64,000 nt of DNA from Neurospora tetrasperma FGSC 2508 (GCF_000213175.1 NW_009799101.1:4199946-4263945), one strand, 5' to 3'. Counted from the stretch's first letter, positions 11,351 to 21,944 are shown. Program-made: numbers and translations. Notes: a model not told the origin generated them from the letters alone.

Positions 11351-14300
11351 ATGAACCCTATTACTCCTAGGAAGAGGAATAGCCCCGTCGAGGAAATCAT
11401 AAACCGGCTCAATAACGACTACAACCTGGGCATCCAGTGTGTCGCAGACACAACTCTCACCCCCCACCGCCGGAAGGAGCTGGCCGAGAGTGACGAGGAT
11501 TTCGGTCGCCATGACAAGATCTACAGAGCCCTGAACTTTCTCTACTGGCGGAAGGATGACTCCCTGAACCAGGCAGAAGCCAACTTCTTCATCGAGGCCA
11601 AAGCTGCGAGCTCGAACTGGGTGCCCAAAGCCCACGCCGACCCTAATACCCTTCCGTGGTCCAAGGAACCTCCACGCGCCGCTACTGCGGGCCAACAATG
11701 GGCATTGCAGACTGTGTTGCTCGAGGTGCTTAATAGGTTTATGCCACCTCCCAACAACACGCCGGGTCGAACGTTTGGCAGAACTCTAAGCGGCCCAAGC
11801 GGCCTGAGCCGCCCAACCCCTACCAACACCAAACGTAACGATGAGCCTGCCAATGTCACTTTCGCTGATCCGCCCAAACGCTCGTTGGCTCGCTCTGCCA
11901 CAGGTCCTCCTATTCACGGCGCGGCGATACCCTTAAAGTTTCCCGATCCAGTGAACACCGGTTCCAAACGACCATCTCTCGAGAGTGAGAATCTCAATCA
12001 GTGCACCAAGCGGGCTAAGGGCAAGCTGTCTGATAATGTTGCCGCTGCCGCCGCCCCGCCCGTGCCTATTGCGAGCGCTTTGGACAAGGTACCGACTCGA
12101 CGACATGCCAATACGAGAGACCCTACGGCAACAGGTCAGGGACGGGCGGACCAGGGGGATTCTTTCGCTACATCCCAAGGCACTTCCTATGGTTCGAGTG
12201 TCTTCAGCGCTTGCCGTCACAATCAGAGCACTACCCAGAGTAGTTTTGAGGCTCCTCCTTCGCAACTCAGAGAGAAGCGGCCTGTGGATGCCACGGTCTT
12301 TGAGACTGGAAACTTGATTGAGTCTCCTAGCAAAGGAAGAACGACCAAGCCCCACATAGAGAACCAGCCCCTTTCATCGTCCTCCCAGGGTGAAACTTCG
12401 TTCAGCACTTACTATGAGTCGTTTCCAAGTTCCGGCGGTGAGGGCGCAATTCCCGAGCCGAGTCGCTCAAATGGACTGGCTCGGAGCGAAGAAAGCGCTC
12501 GATCTCAGGTTCAAGTTCATGCCCCGGTGGTTGCAGCTCGGCTGAGAGATATTTGGCCGAAATTTCCCAAATGGCTACACGAAGCTCCTCTCGCTGTTGC
12601 ATGGGAAGTTATCAGACTCTTTATGCACTGCAAAGTAGACTTGGAAGACGAGAGCCTGGGCCTAAAGTACGACCCTTCCTGGTCTACCGCGCGCGATGTC
12701 ACAGATATCTGGAAAACTCTCTACCGGCTTGACGCTTTCCGTGGTAAACCCTTCCCAGAGAAGCCGCCCAACGACGTGTTCGCTACCGCAATGACGGGCA
12801 ACTTTGAGAGCAAAGGTAGTGCCGTTGTTCTTTCTGCTATTCTAGACTACAATCCGGACAACTCGCCTACTGCGCCCCTTTACCTTGTGAAGCTGAAACC
12901 GCTCATGTTCGAGCAGGGCTGTCGACTCACCCGTCGGTTCGGTCCTGATAGGTTTTTCGAGATCCTTATACCGTCGCCTACGAGCACCAGCCCAAGTGTA
13001 CCGCCGGTGGTTAGCAAACAACCAGGTGCAGTCGAAGAAGTCATCCAGTGGCTCACAATGGGGCCGCATTCCCTTGTAGGCCGCCAGTGGCGCGCTTTCT
13101 TCGCCAAAGATGCCGGATACAGGAAACCTCTCAGGGAGTTCCAGCTCCGCGCCGAGGATCCGAAACCCATCATCAAAGAGAGAGTCCACTTCTTTGCTGA
13201 GACCGGCATTACGTTCCGACCTGATGTGTTCAAGACGAGATCTGTCGTTCCGGCAGAGGAACCTGTAGAGCAACGGACCGAGTTCAAAGTTAGTCAAATG
13301 CTGGACTGGCTACTGCAACTCGACAACAACACTTGGCAGCCGCACCTGAAGTTGTTCTCCCGTATCCAGCTCGGTCTGAGTAAGACGTACGCCATTATGA
13401 CGTTGGAGCCTCACCAGATCAGACACCACAAGACAGATCTCCTCTCACCTTCAGGCACTGGTGAAGTGATGAATGACGGTGTAGGCCGCATGTCGCGAAG
13501 CGTGGCCAAGAGGATACGCGATGTTCTCGGTTTGGGTGATGTGCCCTCTGCTGTGCAAGGGCGGTTTGGTTCGGCCAAGGGAATGTGGGTTATCGACGTT
13601 GACGACACGGGCGATGAGGATTGGATCGAGACATACCCGTCCCAGCGCAAGTGGGAATGCGACTTTGTTGATAAACATCAACGTACCCTCGAAGTCCGGA
13701 GCGTGGCTTCTGAACTGAAGTCAGCTGGTCTCAACCTGCAGCTGTTACCTGTCCTGGAAGATAGGGCCAGGGACAAGGTAAAGATGCGCCAGGCAATCGG
13801 TGACCGTCTTATCAACGATTTGCAACGACAGTTCAGCGAGCAAAAGCATGCTTTGAATCGCCCGGTGGAATTTCGCCAATGGGTCTACGAGAGTTATTCC
13901 AGTCGCGCAACTCGAGTCAGCCACGGCCGCGTGCCTTTTCTTGCTGGGCTACCTGACAGTCAAGAAGAGACACTGAACTTCTTGATGAACAGTGGGTTCG
14001 ATCCCAAGAAGCAAAAGTACTTGCAAGACATCGCCTGGGATCTTCAAAAGCGGAAATGTGACACCTTGAAGTCCAAGTTGAACATCCGTGTCGGTCGATC
14101 AGCATACATCTACATGATTGCCGATTTCTGGGGTGTGCTTGAGGAAAATGAAGTTCATGTCGGATTCTCCTCAAAGTTCAGAGACGAGGAGGAGTCTTTC
14201 ACGCTCCTATCGGACTGTGATGTCCTCGTGGCGCGATCCCCAGCTCATTTCCCTAGTGATATCCAACGGGTTCGAGCAGTCTTCAAGCCAGAGCTTCACA

Positions 14301-15559
14301 GTCTCAAGGATGTGATCATCTTCTCTACTAAAGGAGATGTACCGCTTGCTAAGAAGCTATCTGGTGGAGACTACGACGGTGATATGGCCTGGGTCTGCTG
14401 GGATCCGGCGATCGTTGATGGTTTCGTCAATGCGGAAATGCCTCTGGAGCCCGACCTGTCTAGGTACCTAAAGAAGGACAAAACGACCTTCAAACAGCTT
14501 ATGGCCTCACACGGCACGGGCTCAGCGGCCAAAGAGCAGACTACATACGATATGATCCAGAAGAGCTTCCATTTCGCCCTGCAGCCCAACTTCTTGGGCA
14601 TGTGCACTAACTACAAAGAAAGGCTCTGTTACATCAACAACAGTGTGTCTAACAAGCCGGCCATCATTCTTAGTTCACTGGTGGGAAACCTCGTCGATCA
14701 GAGCAAGCAAGGTATTGTCTTTAACGAAGCAAGCTGGGCTCAATTGCGTAGGGAACTGCTTGGCGGTGCATTGTCTCTTCCTGACCCAATGTACAAGAGC
14801 GACAGTTGGCTCGGGCGCGGAGAGCCTACCCACATTATTGACTACCTGAAATTCTCCATCGCCAGGCCTGCGATTGACAAGGAACTGGAAGCCTTCCACA
14901 ATGCCATGAAAGCGGCCAAGGATACAGAAGATGGTGCTCACTTTTGGGATCCGGATCTCGCTTCCTACTACACGTTCTTCAAGGAAATTAGCGACAAGTC
15001 GCGATCGTCCGCACAGCTATTCACGACTCTGAAGAACCGTATCGGCGAAGTCGAGAAAGAATATGGCAGGTTGGTCAAAAACAAGGAGATGAGAGACAGC
15101 AAGGACCCCTACCCTGTTCGCGTCAACCAGGTTTATGAAAAATGGTGCGCCATCACGCCCGAGGCCATGGACAAATCCGGAGCCAACTATGATTCTAAGG
15201 TGATCAGGTTGCTGGAGCTTTCCTTCCTCGCGGACCGCGAAATGAATACATGGGCATTGCTGAGGGCTAGCACGGCTTTCAAGCTGTACTACCACAAGAG
15301 CCCCAAGTTCGTCTGGCAGATGGCGGGCAGACAGCTCGCGTACATTAAGGCGCAGATGACGAGCAGACCCGGTGAAGGCGCCCCGGCGTTGATGACCGCG
15401 TTCATGTATGCGGGCTTGATGCCGGATAAGAAGTTTACGAAGCAGTATGTGGCCAGGCTGGAGGGCGATGGATCGGAGTACCCTGATCCGGAGGACTATG
15501 AAGTGCTGGGCGATGATGATTTTGATGGAATTGGTTTCACAGGGAATGGCGATTATTAG
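11351..15559 (+). CDS. qde-1: cellular RNA-dependent RNA polymerase QDE-1
   Basis: An uninterrupted frame of 1402 residues starting at MNPITP, exactly the length known for N. crassa QDE-1. The catalytic motif GGDYDGDM places aspartates at D1007, D1009 and D1011, matching the published active-site numbering of QDE-1. The first ~370 residues are Ser/Pro/Thr-rich and poorly ordered. The two-barrel polymerase core follows and the acidic tail ends FTGNGDY. QDE-1 makes double-stranded RNA from aberrant single-stranded RNA or DNA templates and is needed for quelling (RNA interference against repeated transgenes) and for DNA-damage-induced small RNA. An upstream in-frame ATG at 11213 is rejected because a leader intron (11241-11329) would remove that reading. 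No introns are visible inside the coding region. Confidence 0.97.
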   Translation: MNPITPRKRNSPVEEIINRLNNDYNLGIQCVADTTLTPHRRKELAESDEDFGRHDKIYRALNFLYWRKDDSLNQAEANFFIEAKAASSNWVPKAHADPNTLPWSKEPPRAATAGQQWALQTVLLEVLNRFMPPPNNTPGRTFGRTLSGPSGLSRPTPTNTKRNDEPANVTFADPPKRSLARSATGPPIHGAAIPLKFPDPVNTGSKRPSLESENLNQCTKRAKGKLSDNVAAAAAPPVPIASALDKVPTRRHANTRDPTATGQGRADQGDSFATSQGTSYGSSVFSACRHNQSTTQSSFEAPPSQLREKRPVDATVFETGNLIESPSKGRTTKPHIENQPLSSSSQGETSFSTYYESFPSSGGEGAIPEPSRSNGLARSEESARSQVQVHAPVVAARLRDIWPKFPKWLHEAPLAVAWEVIRLFMHCKVDLEDESLGLKYDPSWSTARDVTDIWKTLYRLDAFRGKPFPEKPPNDVFATAMTGNFESKGSAVVLSAILDYNPDNSPTAPLYLVKLKPLMFEQGCRLTRRFGPDRFFEILIPSPTSTSPSVPPVVSKQPGAVEEVIQWLTMGPHSLVGRQWRAFFAKDAGYRKPLREFQLRAEDPKPIIKERVHFFAETGITFRPDVFKTRSVVPAEEPVEQRTEFKVSQMLDWLLQLDNNTWQPHLKLFSRIQLGLSKTYAIMTLEPHQIRHHKTDLLSPSGTGEVMNDGVGRMSRSVAKRIRDVLGLGDVPSAVQGRFGSAKGMWVIDVDDTGDEDWIETYPSQRKWECDFVDKHQRTLEVRSVASELKSAGLNLQLLPVLEDRARDKVKMRQAIGDRLINDLQRQFSEQKHALNRPVEFRQWVYESYSSRATRVSHGRVPFLAGLPDSQEETLNFLMNSGFDPKKQKYLQDIAWDLQKRKCDTLKSKLNIRVGRSAYIYMIADFWGVLEENEVHVGFSSKFRDEEESFTLLSDCDVLVARSPAHFPSDIQRVRAVFKPELHSLKDVIIFSTKGDVPLAKKLSGGDYDGDMAWVCWDPAIVDGFVNAEMPLEPDLSRYLKKDKTTFKQLMASHGTGSAAKEQTTYDMIQKSFHFALQPNFLGMCTNYKERLCYINNSVSNKPAIILSSLVGNLVDQSKQGIVFNEASWAQLRRELLGGALSLPDPMYKSDSWLGRGEPTHIIDYLKFSIARPAIDKELEAFHNAMKAAKDTEDGAHFWDPDLASYYTFFKEISDKSRSSAQLFTTLKNRIGEVEKEYGRLVKNKEMRDSKDPYPVRVNQVYEKWCAITPEAMDKSGANYDSKVIRLLELSFLADREMNTWALLRASTAFKLYYHKSPKFVWQMAGRQLAYIKAQMTSRPGEGAPALMTAFMYAGLMPDKKFTKQYVARLEGDGSEYPDPEDYEVLGDDDFDGIGFTGNGDY

Positions 15560-16437
15560 TCGGGTTGCTTGGAGGGGGCCGTTGCATCCTTATTCTTCCG
15601 ATTTTCCGAGTCTTTGGTGCTGGGAATGGGAATTTTCTGACCATGTTCCTTCCCTATAGGTGAGTGCTCATTTTATGGATTCCAATTTTGGAGTTTTCTT
15701 ACGGCTTTGAGATCTGCCTGAGCAAGCGAGGCGTGGGACATTTAGTTGGTCGCTAGAACATAAAACAAAAATGGGAGATGATATTATTCTTCGTGGCGTG
15801 ATAATACTGAGATATTTGGGTGCTGTGCTTTGTATACATGTCGCGGATGTTCTTTCCTACTTGTTGCCCATGAAGCAGATTTGGTCGAAATTTCAAACAA
15901 TAGTAAGCAACCTTGAGGAAACTATCGATCTCGATACAGACGCTTAAATAGCGTCCTCGCTCCCTTGGCCTCCGACATCCATCCTAGGTGGAGCATCCGG
16001 GATCTCCTAGACTCCTTTCAGACCTGTCCAAGTGAGATATAGTGCGAAGCAGTTGGTGTTACACTTTGGTATTACATCAACAAGACAATTTGAGATAGAC
16101 TCATTCCCTCCGGTTTTCTTCCGATTGCGACTCTATTTGATGATTTTTTTCATCTACCCCTGACAAGAACAAGTCTGGCAAATCTTTCTTGCTGAATGAA
16201 TGTAGGCTCTTTGAGATTCCGAGGTTTGGATCTTAAAACCTTTGATCTTTTGTTCTTTTGCCTTTTCGTCGAGTTGGAGAATATGTCAACTCTAACTGAT
16301 CACATCCGAAGCAACAACAACAACTATCAGGTTTAACCTCGGTACTACTTGCAACAGACCGAGTGACCTCATAACTCGTGAACAAAAAAATCCTATACAC
16401 GTCCAGAGATACATAACATACCTACACAAGAACCACA
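15560..16437. other. intergenic
   Basis: qde-1 3' flank and promoter or leader of the GRGGAGN-motif gene. A CAACAACAACAACTATC stretch and A-rich sequence lie just before the next ATG. No other gene is seen. Confidence 0.6.
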
Positions 16438-17116
16438 ATGAAGTTCAAAGAGTTTCTCGCCCGCCGATCCACCCACAGCATGAACCCCGAGTTTATGAGC
16501 GACGAGTACAACATGAATCGCCGACGGTCATTTGGTCGAGGAGGAGCAGGGAATATCCGTATGTGTCCTGTTTCTCCTCCTGTTTCTTATTTATTTATTT
16601 ATTTTTTTTTTTTTTCCCCTTTTTCCTCCTCAATTCTTCCCTCCCCGTGCCCGCTGTTCGATAACTGACACCAAGTCAATAGGTTCCCGAGAAGAAGCTG
16701 TAACTCTCCCTCCCATTTCCATTTCCACGTCCATCCACGAATCTCCTCGTGATCATCACCATCATCGTCCAATGGGTTCCGGTAGTGAAGAAAGCGGAAG
16801 CAACTCAGACGACACGGAAACAACGGAATCAGCCCGGAGTAATGGTTCCGAAAATGACTCTCACCGTCCAACAAGTCCATATCAGTTTCACTACCGGTAT
16901 CATTATCGGCATTATCGACCTGGTCATTTTAGTGGCGGCAGTAGCAGTAGTGGCGGCAGCAGTAGTGCATGGAGCTCCATGTCTGTTTCCTCGTCTACGG
17001 GTATGCGTGAGTCTGTGGTTTTGTCGGGTGGTAGAGGTAGGTTGTTGAGTGGGATGAGGCAGGTGTTGAGCGGTGGGCATGGACATGGACATAAATATGG
17101 GCAGTCACCACGATAG
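16438..17116 (+). CDS. small GRGGAGN-motif protein (DUF3602 type)
   Basis: Two exons, 16438-16558 and 16683-17116, giving 184 residues. The intron 16559-16682 begins GTATGT, is strongly T-rich and ends CAATAG. Splicing continues GRGGAGNI (residues 33-40) into RSREEAV, the context typical of fungal DUF3602 proteins. The rest is rich in Ser, His, Gly and Tyr with a run of HYRYHYRHYRP character and no membrane segment. The family is widespread in ascomycetes and has no firmly assigned biochemical role. The N-terminal part (KFKEFLARRS) is basic. Confidence in the gene is good; a function cannot be given. Confidence 0.75.
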
Positions 17117-17695
17117 AGGAGAGGAGGAAGAGGAGGGAAGGTTAATGAGTTTATGGGGAAGACAAAAAAAAAAAAAAAAAAACGGGCGTGGATTTGAATT
17201 TGTCTGATTATGGGCGGACGAACGGATTCTTGCTGGGTAGTGGTCTTGGTGTAGGCGTTGGGTTGAAAAACTAAAAGGGAAGTACTTGGTTAGGATGTGT
17301 TGGGTTGAAATAGAGACAAGAGTAAATATGGCAAAACAGGAATGGAAGGGAATGAAATATCTTGGTAGGTTGGTGGGAAGCAAAAGCTGCGTTTTTGTGG
17401 GTGATGGGTGGTTGGAATATAATGGCAGGAAAGGAACAGACGGTCATCAATAAAAGTTTCATGCTTTGATTAAAGTTTTGAGTAGAATGCGGATAGCCAA
17501 CACTTTATCTTCATAATGCGTAATTTCCCAGTTTCATGATAATGCGTTGAAGACGGTATGCTGGAAAGTTTAAGTGGAAATGATGGGAGCGGCGAGGGGG
17601 ATGTCCGTCGGCGGCATGACTCATTTTCTCCACAACTATTTGTCCCAATATAAGCGCTTGCTTTGGCGCAATGTTACAACAACAGCTTCAAGGGC
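17117..17695. other. intergenic 3' flank
   Basis: Contains an 18-A run near 17163 and no coding frame of note. The last 60 bases before the tRNA include CAATATAAGC at about 17646, a plausible upstream element for Pol III transcription. Confidence 0.5.
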
Positions 17696-17767
17696 GGCTC
17701 TGTGGTGTAGTGGTAGCATACTTGCTTTGGGTGCAAGTGGTCCCAGGTTCGAACCCTGGCTGAGCCC
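17696..17767 (+). tRNA. tRNA-Pro (anticodon TGG)
   Basis: A 72-nt cloverleaf without an intron. The acceptor stem GGCTCTG pairs with CTGAGCC, the D-arm has GTGTAGTGGTAGCAT, the anticodon stem CTTGC/GCAAG closes the seven-base loop TTTGGGT with anticodon TGG, and the T-arm is CCAGG-TTCGAAC-CCTGG. Box A (TGGTGTAGTGG) and box B (GGTTCGAACCC) are intact. A T-rich stretch about 10-30 nt downstream (TTCTTTTTCTCTTTTTTTT) serves as the Pol III terminator. Acceptor position 6:67 is a U:U mismatch. Confidence 0.95.
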
Positions 17768-18616
17768 TTCTAGCAATTCTTTTTCTCTTTTTTTTGCTTT
17801 TGTTCTGCTTGTTATGGTTTGAGAGTGGATGCCGCTTGCTTTTTTCGCTGCGGCTTGTGCGCGGGCCTACCGGTGATCTGCCCGATGTCGGGACCCGCGG
17901 TGGGGAGTCTTGCATTGCAGCGGGCAACCATCAACACAACATCGTCAAGACAAAACACCTTCTTCAACAAAACTCAACTTTTTGTGAGTGTCGGAGAGAC
18001 GATGGTTTTGTCCAGTCAATATACACCTGTTTTGCAGCATTGGAAAGCTGTTGGTTCAACATGTTCCGCGACTGCGCCTCACCTCCAACTCCAGCTCCAG
18101 CGTCCGCACGTTGGACTGTTGGTTATGTCGATGCCATTCGAGTGTAAACTGACCCTTGATTACGGAACGCGGTATGTTAGGGAGGGGTATTGTGAAGATC
18201 AAGATTGAAAATGAATCCCGGAACTCCCCATTCCGATACATCCCATAGACGACGTCTAAACTAAATCCAAAAGAAAATTGCGGAACAGACGACGATCATG
18301 CTTCCTAGTCCTCCCTTGAACACGGTACTTTCGTTCACAATGGCATTTGCTTCCTGTTCATCAATGTCTCAGATCACAGCTGGGTACTTGAACCATGGAA
18401 AAGGAGAGCAACATTCCGGTGACCTGCCAACGGGATGGAATTCGCATACCTTTGCACCATGCCTCGCTCGTGGGGAGCTCCAAGAGCTATGATGGCGTGG
18501 GACTGGAAGCCAACTGAGAGCGAATGGGTATTTCTACCAATGGTTCCCCATGTATATCCTCACTTTGTTTTTCTTTTTCAGCCTGTTGCGCCGAGTCGCT
18601 ACATCAGAGATACAAA
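17768..18616. other. intergenic between tRNA and protease gene
   Basis: Apart from the Pol III terminator T-run right after the tRNA, I see no gene. Several overlapping short frames run through it in conflicting phases. Confidence 0.5.
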
Positions 18617-20599
18617 ATGCTTTACTCACAAAACATTGCCTCGTTGGGCGCTCTCCTCCTCTTGGCCCAGACTTCAACGACACTCGCTCATCCTGCCAGA
18701 CACACTCACCACCACAGGCACCACTTTGTCAGGGATATCGCAGCTGAGCACCAAATTGGAGTTCCAGCTGATACAAGTGAAATACTGTGGTCGGATTACA
18801 CCGCGCAGACGTCGTCGAGAAAGAGGGGAAGCCTGGAAGATGATAACAAGGGGCGCAAAGAGGAAGAAGGCAAAACCTTCACCATCCGCCAAGTCAAGAA
18901 CCCTCGCCTCGAAAGACGAAGTACCGCACAGCGCAATGGTTTGTCAGCTTTGCTTCACGCCTATGCCAAGTATGGTGTTGAGCCGTCGCCCAGGATCAAG
19001 AGGGCCATGAAGCTGAACCCGGCTTTTCGTGAATATCGGGAAGAGCTTGAGAAGAGTATGACTACACTGTCCCATATAATATAGAAGCAAGAGCTGATAA
19101 GATTGTCAACAGGAGGCGATATCACGGCCACAGTCGCAGCCATTCCCCCTCCCGGCAACTACGAGTACGTCTCGCCTGTCGAGATCGGCACACCTCCACA
19201 GACGGTATGGATGAACATCGACACCGGTTCTGCCGACTTGCAAGTCCTCCTTTCTTTTCTCTAGTCACCACAAACAAAACGTCTCGCTAACAGAGAACAA
19301 AACAGCTGGGTGGTCTCCACCGACACCCCTCGCTACCAAACCCGCGGCCACGCCATCTACGACCCGCACACCTCCAATACCTCGGTCCTGGTCCTGGTCC
19401 CCGACCTCAACTGGCGCATCACCTACGCCGACGGCTCCGGCGCCCACGGCATCGTCTACCAAGATCGTGTCTCCATGGACGACACGCTGTCCTTCCCCTC
19501 GCAAGTCGTGCAGTCCGCCACTTCCATCTCATGGGACTTCACCACGGACCCATACGTCAGCGGGATCATGGGTTTGGGTATGTCGTCTGGTAACACGGTT
19601 AGCGACAGTATCAAGGATGTGGAGGCCAGAACGGGGGTGAAGATCTTGACGTTTATGGATAACGTGCGAGAGCAGTTGAAGGAGCCGGTATTTACGGCGA
19701 ATCTGAGGGATAATGCCGAGGGAAGCTATGGGTTTGGGTTCATCAATGAGACGGAGTATATGGGCGAGGTGAGGTATGTGGATGTCAAAGAGGATGGCAT
19801 CTTTTGGGAGTTTGAGGTGGGGGGATATTTGATTGGGAGCGAGGAGGAGAAGGCAGATGAGGAGCCAGAGATGACGGAACCTGCTCAACCCGCGAGAAAT
19901 CCCGACACTGAGCAGGCGTCAATGACCATCCAGCCAGACCAACCTACGGTCTCAAACCCCATCACACCTTCTTCGACCCAAACCGCCCAGCCAGACACCT
20001 CATCCTCCCCCCTTCTCCTCGAAACCACAAACTCAACCATCACCGCCGCCGCCCACACAACCAGCACCAACCAACGAATCTCCTACCCCTTCACCACCAT
20101 AGCCGACACGGGCACCACCCTCCTTCTCCTTCCCGACCGGGTCGTCTCCGATTACTACTCCACCATCCCGCGCGCTTTTTATTCTTCTGAATGGGCAGGC
20201 TACCTCTTTCCCTGCGCTTACACCTCTTCTCTACCCGATTGGTCCTTTTTCCTCGGCTCGGCTGCATCAGAGACTAATACCACCACCACCAACACTACCA
20301 CGACGTCTGATTCTAAAGCCGAGCCCAAACCTGATATCGGTCCAGAAGTCGAAGAAGGGCAGGAAGAAGGGTCCTTTTACTACAAAGGCACAGTCCCCGG
20401 GCGGTACATGAACTACGGCGAAGTGAACGCAACCTGGTGTTACGGCGGGATGCAGAGCAGTGAGGATATTGGGTTTAGTATCTTTGGGGATGTACTGCTT
20501 AAGGCGCAATTGGTGGTGTTTGATTTGGGAGGGATGAGGGTGGGGTTCGCGGGGAAGGAGTTGGCAGAGGGGGTTGGAAAGGGGGAGGTGAGTTTGTGA
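18617..20599 (+). CDS. secreted pepsin-like aspartic protease (A1)
   Basis: Three exons: 18617-19055, 19113-19239 and 19306-20599, giving 619 residues. Residues 1-24 form a signal peptide (ending TTLA). A long basic propeptide with dibasic sites follows. The two catalytic aspartates are D183 in IDTGSADFW and D456 in ADTGTTL. They are 273 residues apart, against about 183 in pepsin, because a Glu-rich then Thr/Ser/Pro/Gln-rich segment of roughly 80-90 residues (encoded by about 19845-20075) lies between the lobes. The second intron (19240-19305) starts GCAAGT rather than GT, and no GT choice preserves the DTGSADFW frame. No C-terminal GPI signal is evident, so the enzyme is probably secreted or vacuolar. 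Confidence 0.88.
19240..19305 (+). other. GC-AG intron
   Basis: A 66-nt intron with donor GCAAGT and acceptor AACAG. The exon bases on each side join as GAC TT|C TGG to keep the conserved DTGSADFW frame. The nearest GT (19244) would give the wrong phase. Confidence 0.75.
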
Positions 20600-20659
20600 A
20601 TGGGTGATGGATGGGTAGATAGATGTCATGAGGTGGTGAGGTGATGATGATGGGCGACG

Positions 20660-20704
20660 GGTGGAAGACGGAGTGAGTACACTACTGATAGACTTGGAAA
20701 GAGA
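20660..20704 (+). repeat. dispersed direct repeat, copy 1
   Basis: A 45-bp segment that begins GGTGGAAG and ends TTGGAAAGAGA, nearly identical to 22598-22646 apart from a few substitutions and a small indel. The similarity stops abruptly on both sides. Confidence 0.75.
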
Positions 20705-20896
20705 TAGGGAAGGAAAAATCATAAACGCAAAAGGCGGATACCCATCCATTGTATGTCTGACGACCTTTGGATCAGGAACATCCAGCGGCCATACGCCTGT
20801 TCATTCCTTTGTACCGACCCTTGTCCGAGACAAAATAGATGAGACCAATGAACAGATTAGGTAAACCAGTCCGCTACCGCTCGCCAAGATTACAAG

Positions 20897-20935
<39 letters not shown>
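20897..20935 (+). repeat. A39 homopolymer
   Basis: Thirty-nine consecutive A residues, the longest homopolymer in the window. Its real length is uncertain because such tracts are assembled poorly. Confidence 0.95.
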
Positions 20936-20936
<1 letters not shown>

Positions 20937-21542
20937 GCCGTTGCAAGACTGTGATAGGGATTATAACAATTCGAACAGACATCGACTAGAGCCCCATTTG
21001 AATATTTCTACCCAGGAATTGCCTAGAACACAAGATCAGAGGTGCGAAAAAGACACTAGATGCGTGATAGGAGTATACCCAAGGTATATTGTCAAAGGTC
21101 TAACTATTTTGTCTAAGACGAGCGACCTCCGCCATCGTCTTCGCTCTGGTGAGCCAGCTATCCATTCGCATCCTCGTCGCCATCCTCTACCCGTCTTTCC
21201 AACGAGTACAGATCTCCCACGGCCTTTCCAGCGTATAAATCATTGATGCCAGTCAAGTAGCCATCATCTCTTCGCATTCTACCGTTCAAGGGCGGCATCA
21301 ACGGGACCGTGTCTTCAGATGCTCATCAATTCACCCCAGCAGGTCTGCACCGATTCACAAATACAATATAAACATCAACGCTGATAATAATCAACAAAGG
21401 AAATGCCAAATCGAACAACGTCACTGGCGTCGGCTCGATAGGCACTTTACAGAAGACATTAGCAGCTGATCAGAGTTCGCTGAAGAACGCAACTTACCTG
21501 GCGCTGGAGGGCAGCCTCAAACATCTGTAAAGCCGAGTGAAC

Positions 21543-21944
21543 TCATGCAGCACCAGTCGCACCGCCACTATCGTAAGGCGGAGGTGATTGTTGGGGTTCC
21601 GATCTCGTCTTTGGCTCTGTTATCGGAAGACCTTGCTGATTTGTAGCATGAGTTATCTTCCGCCAAATAGTACAGATCAGTATCTCTAAAGGCCATACTA
21701 CGACAACACAAAGTGAGGCCACAGAGATCGTAGTAATGCGGGTGCGTCGGGTGATCGGTAGCATTTCGTAAAAAGTGTCGATGGCGCTATTGCACCAAGT
21801 CTATACGTTCGTCGCCCAGTGCCAAAACCATAAGAAGCCTACTACACACCAAGCAACACTGGCTAACAGCCAAATATACCATTAGACACTAGGGTTACCA
21901 TCGCATGGCACCGTAATTGGCAGGGGCAAGATTGTGTCGTTCAT
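21543..21944 (-). pseudogene. small membrane-protein frame with two in-frame stops
   Basis: Reading from ATG at 21944 the frame runs 133 codons to TGA at 21543, interrupted only by TAA at codon 21 (21884-21882) and TAG at codon 48 (21803-21801). The pieces look like one protein: a short N-terminus (MNDTILPLPITV), a first hydrophobic helix rich in Trp (codons about 22-45), a loop, a second helix (SVASLCVVVVWPL) and a polar tail ending SPPPYDSGGATGAA. Both stops are one C-to-T change from Gln codons, as RIP or simple decay would give. No family is recognised. Splicing them out would need introns of about 20-36 nt, too short for this organism. Upstream on the same strand, the frame from 22215 ends in a CAAG|GTATGT donor and may be a 5' exon. 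Confidence 0.45.

Larger units (their letters stand above)
20600..21542. other. gene-poor flank with A39 run
   Basis: 3' side of the protease gene. It contains one copy of a dispersed repeat (20660-20704) and the A39 tract. The minus strand shows a good donor (CAG|GTAAGT at about 21497) and a short membrane-like frame near 21350-21450, which may belong to the relic described at 21543-21944. Confidence 0.4.
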
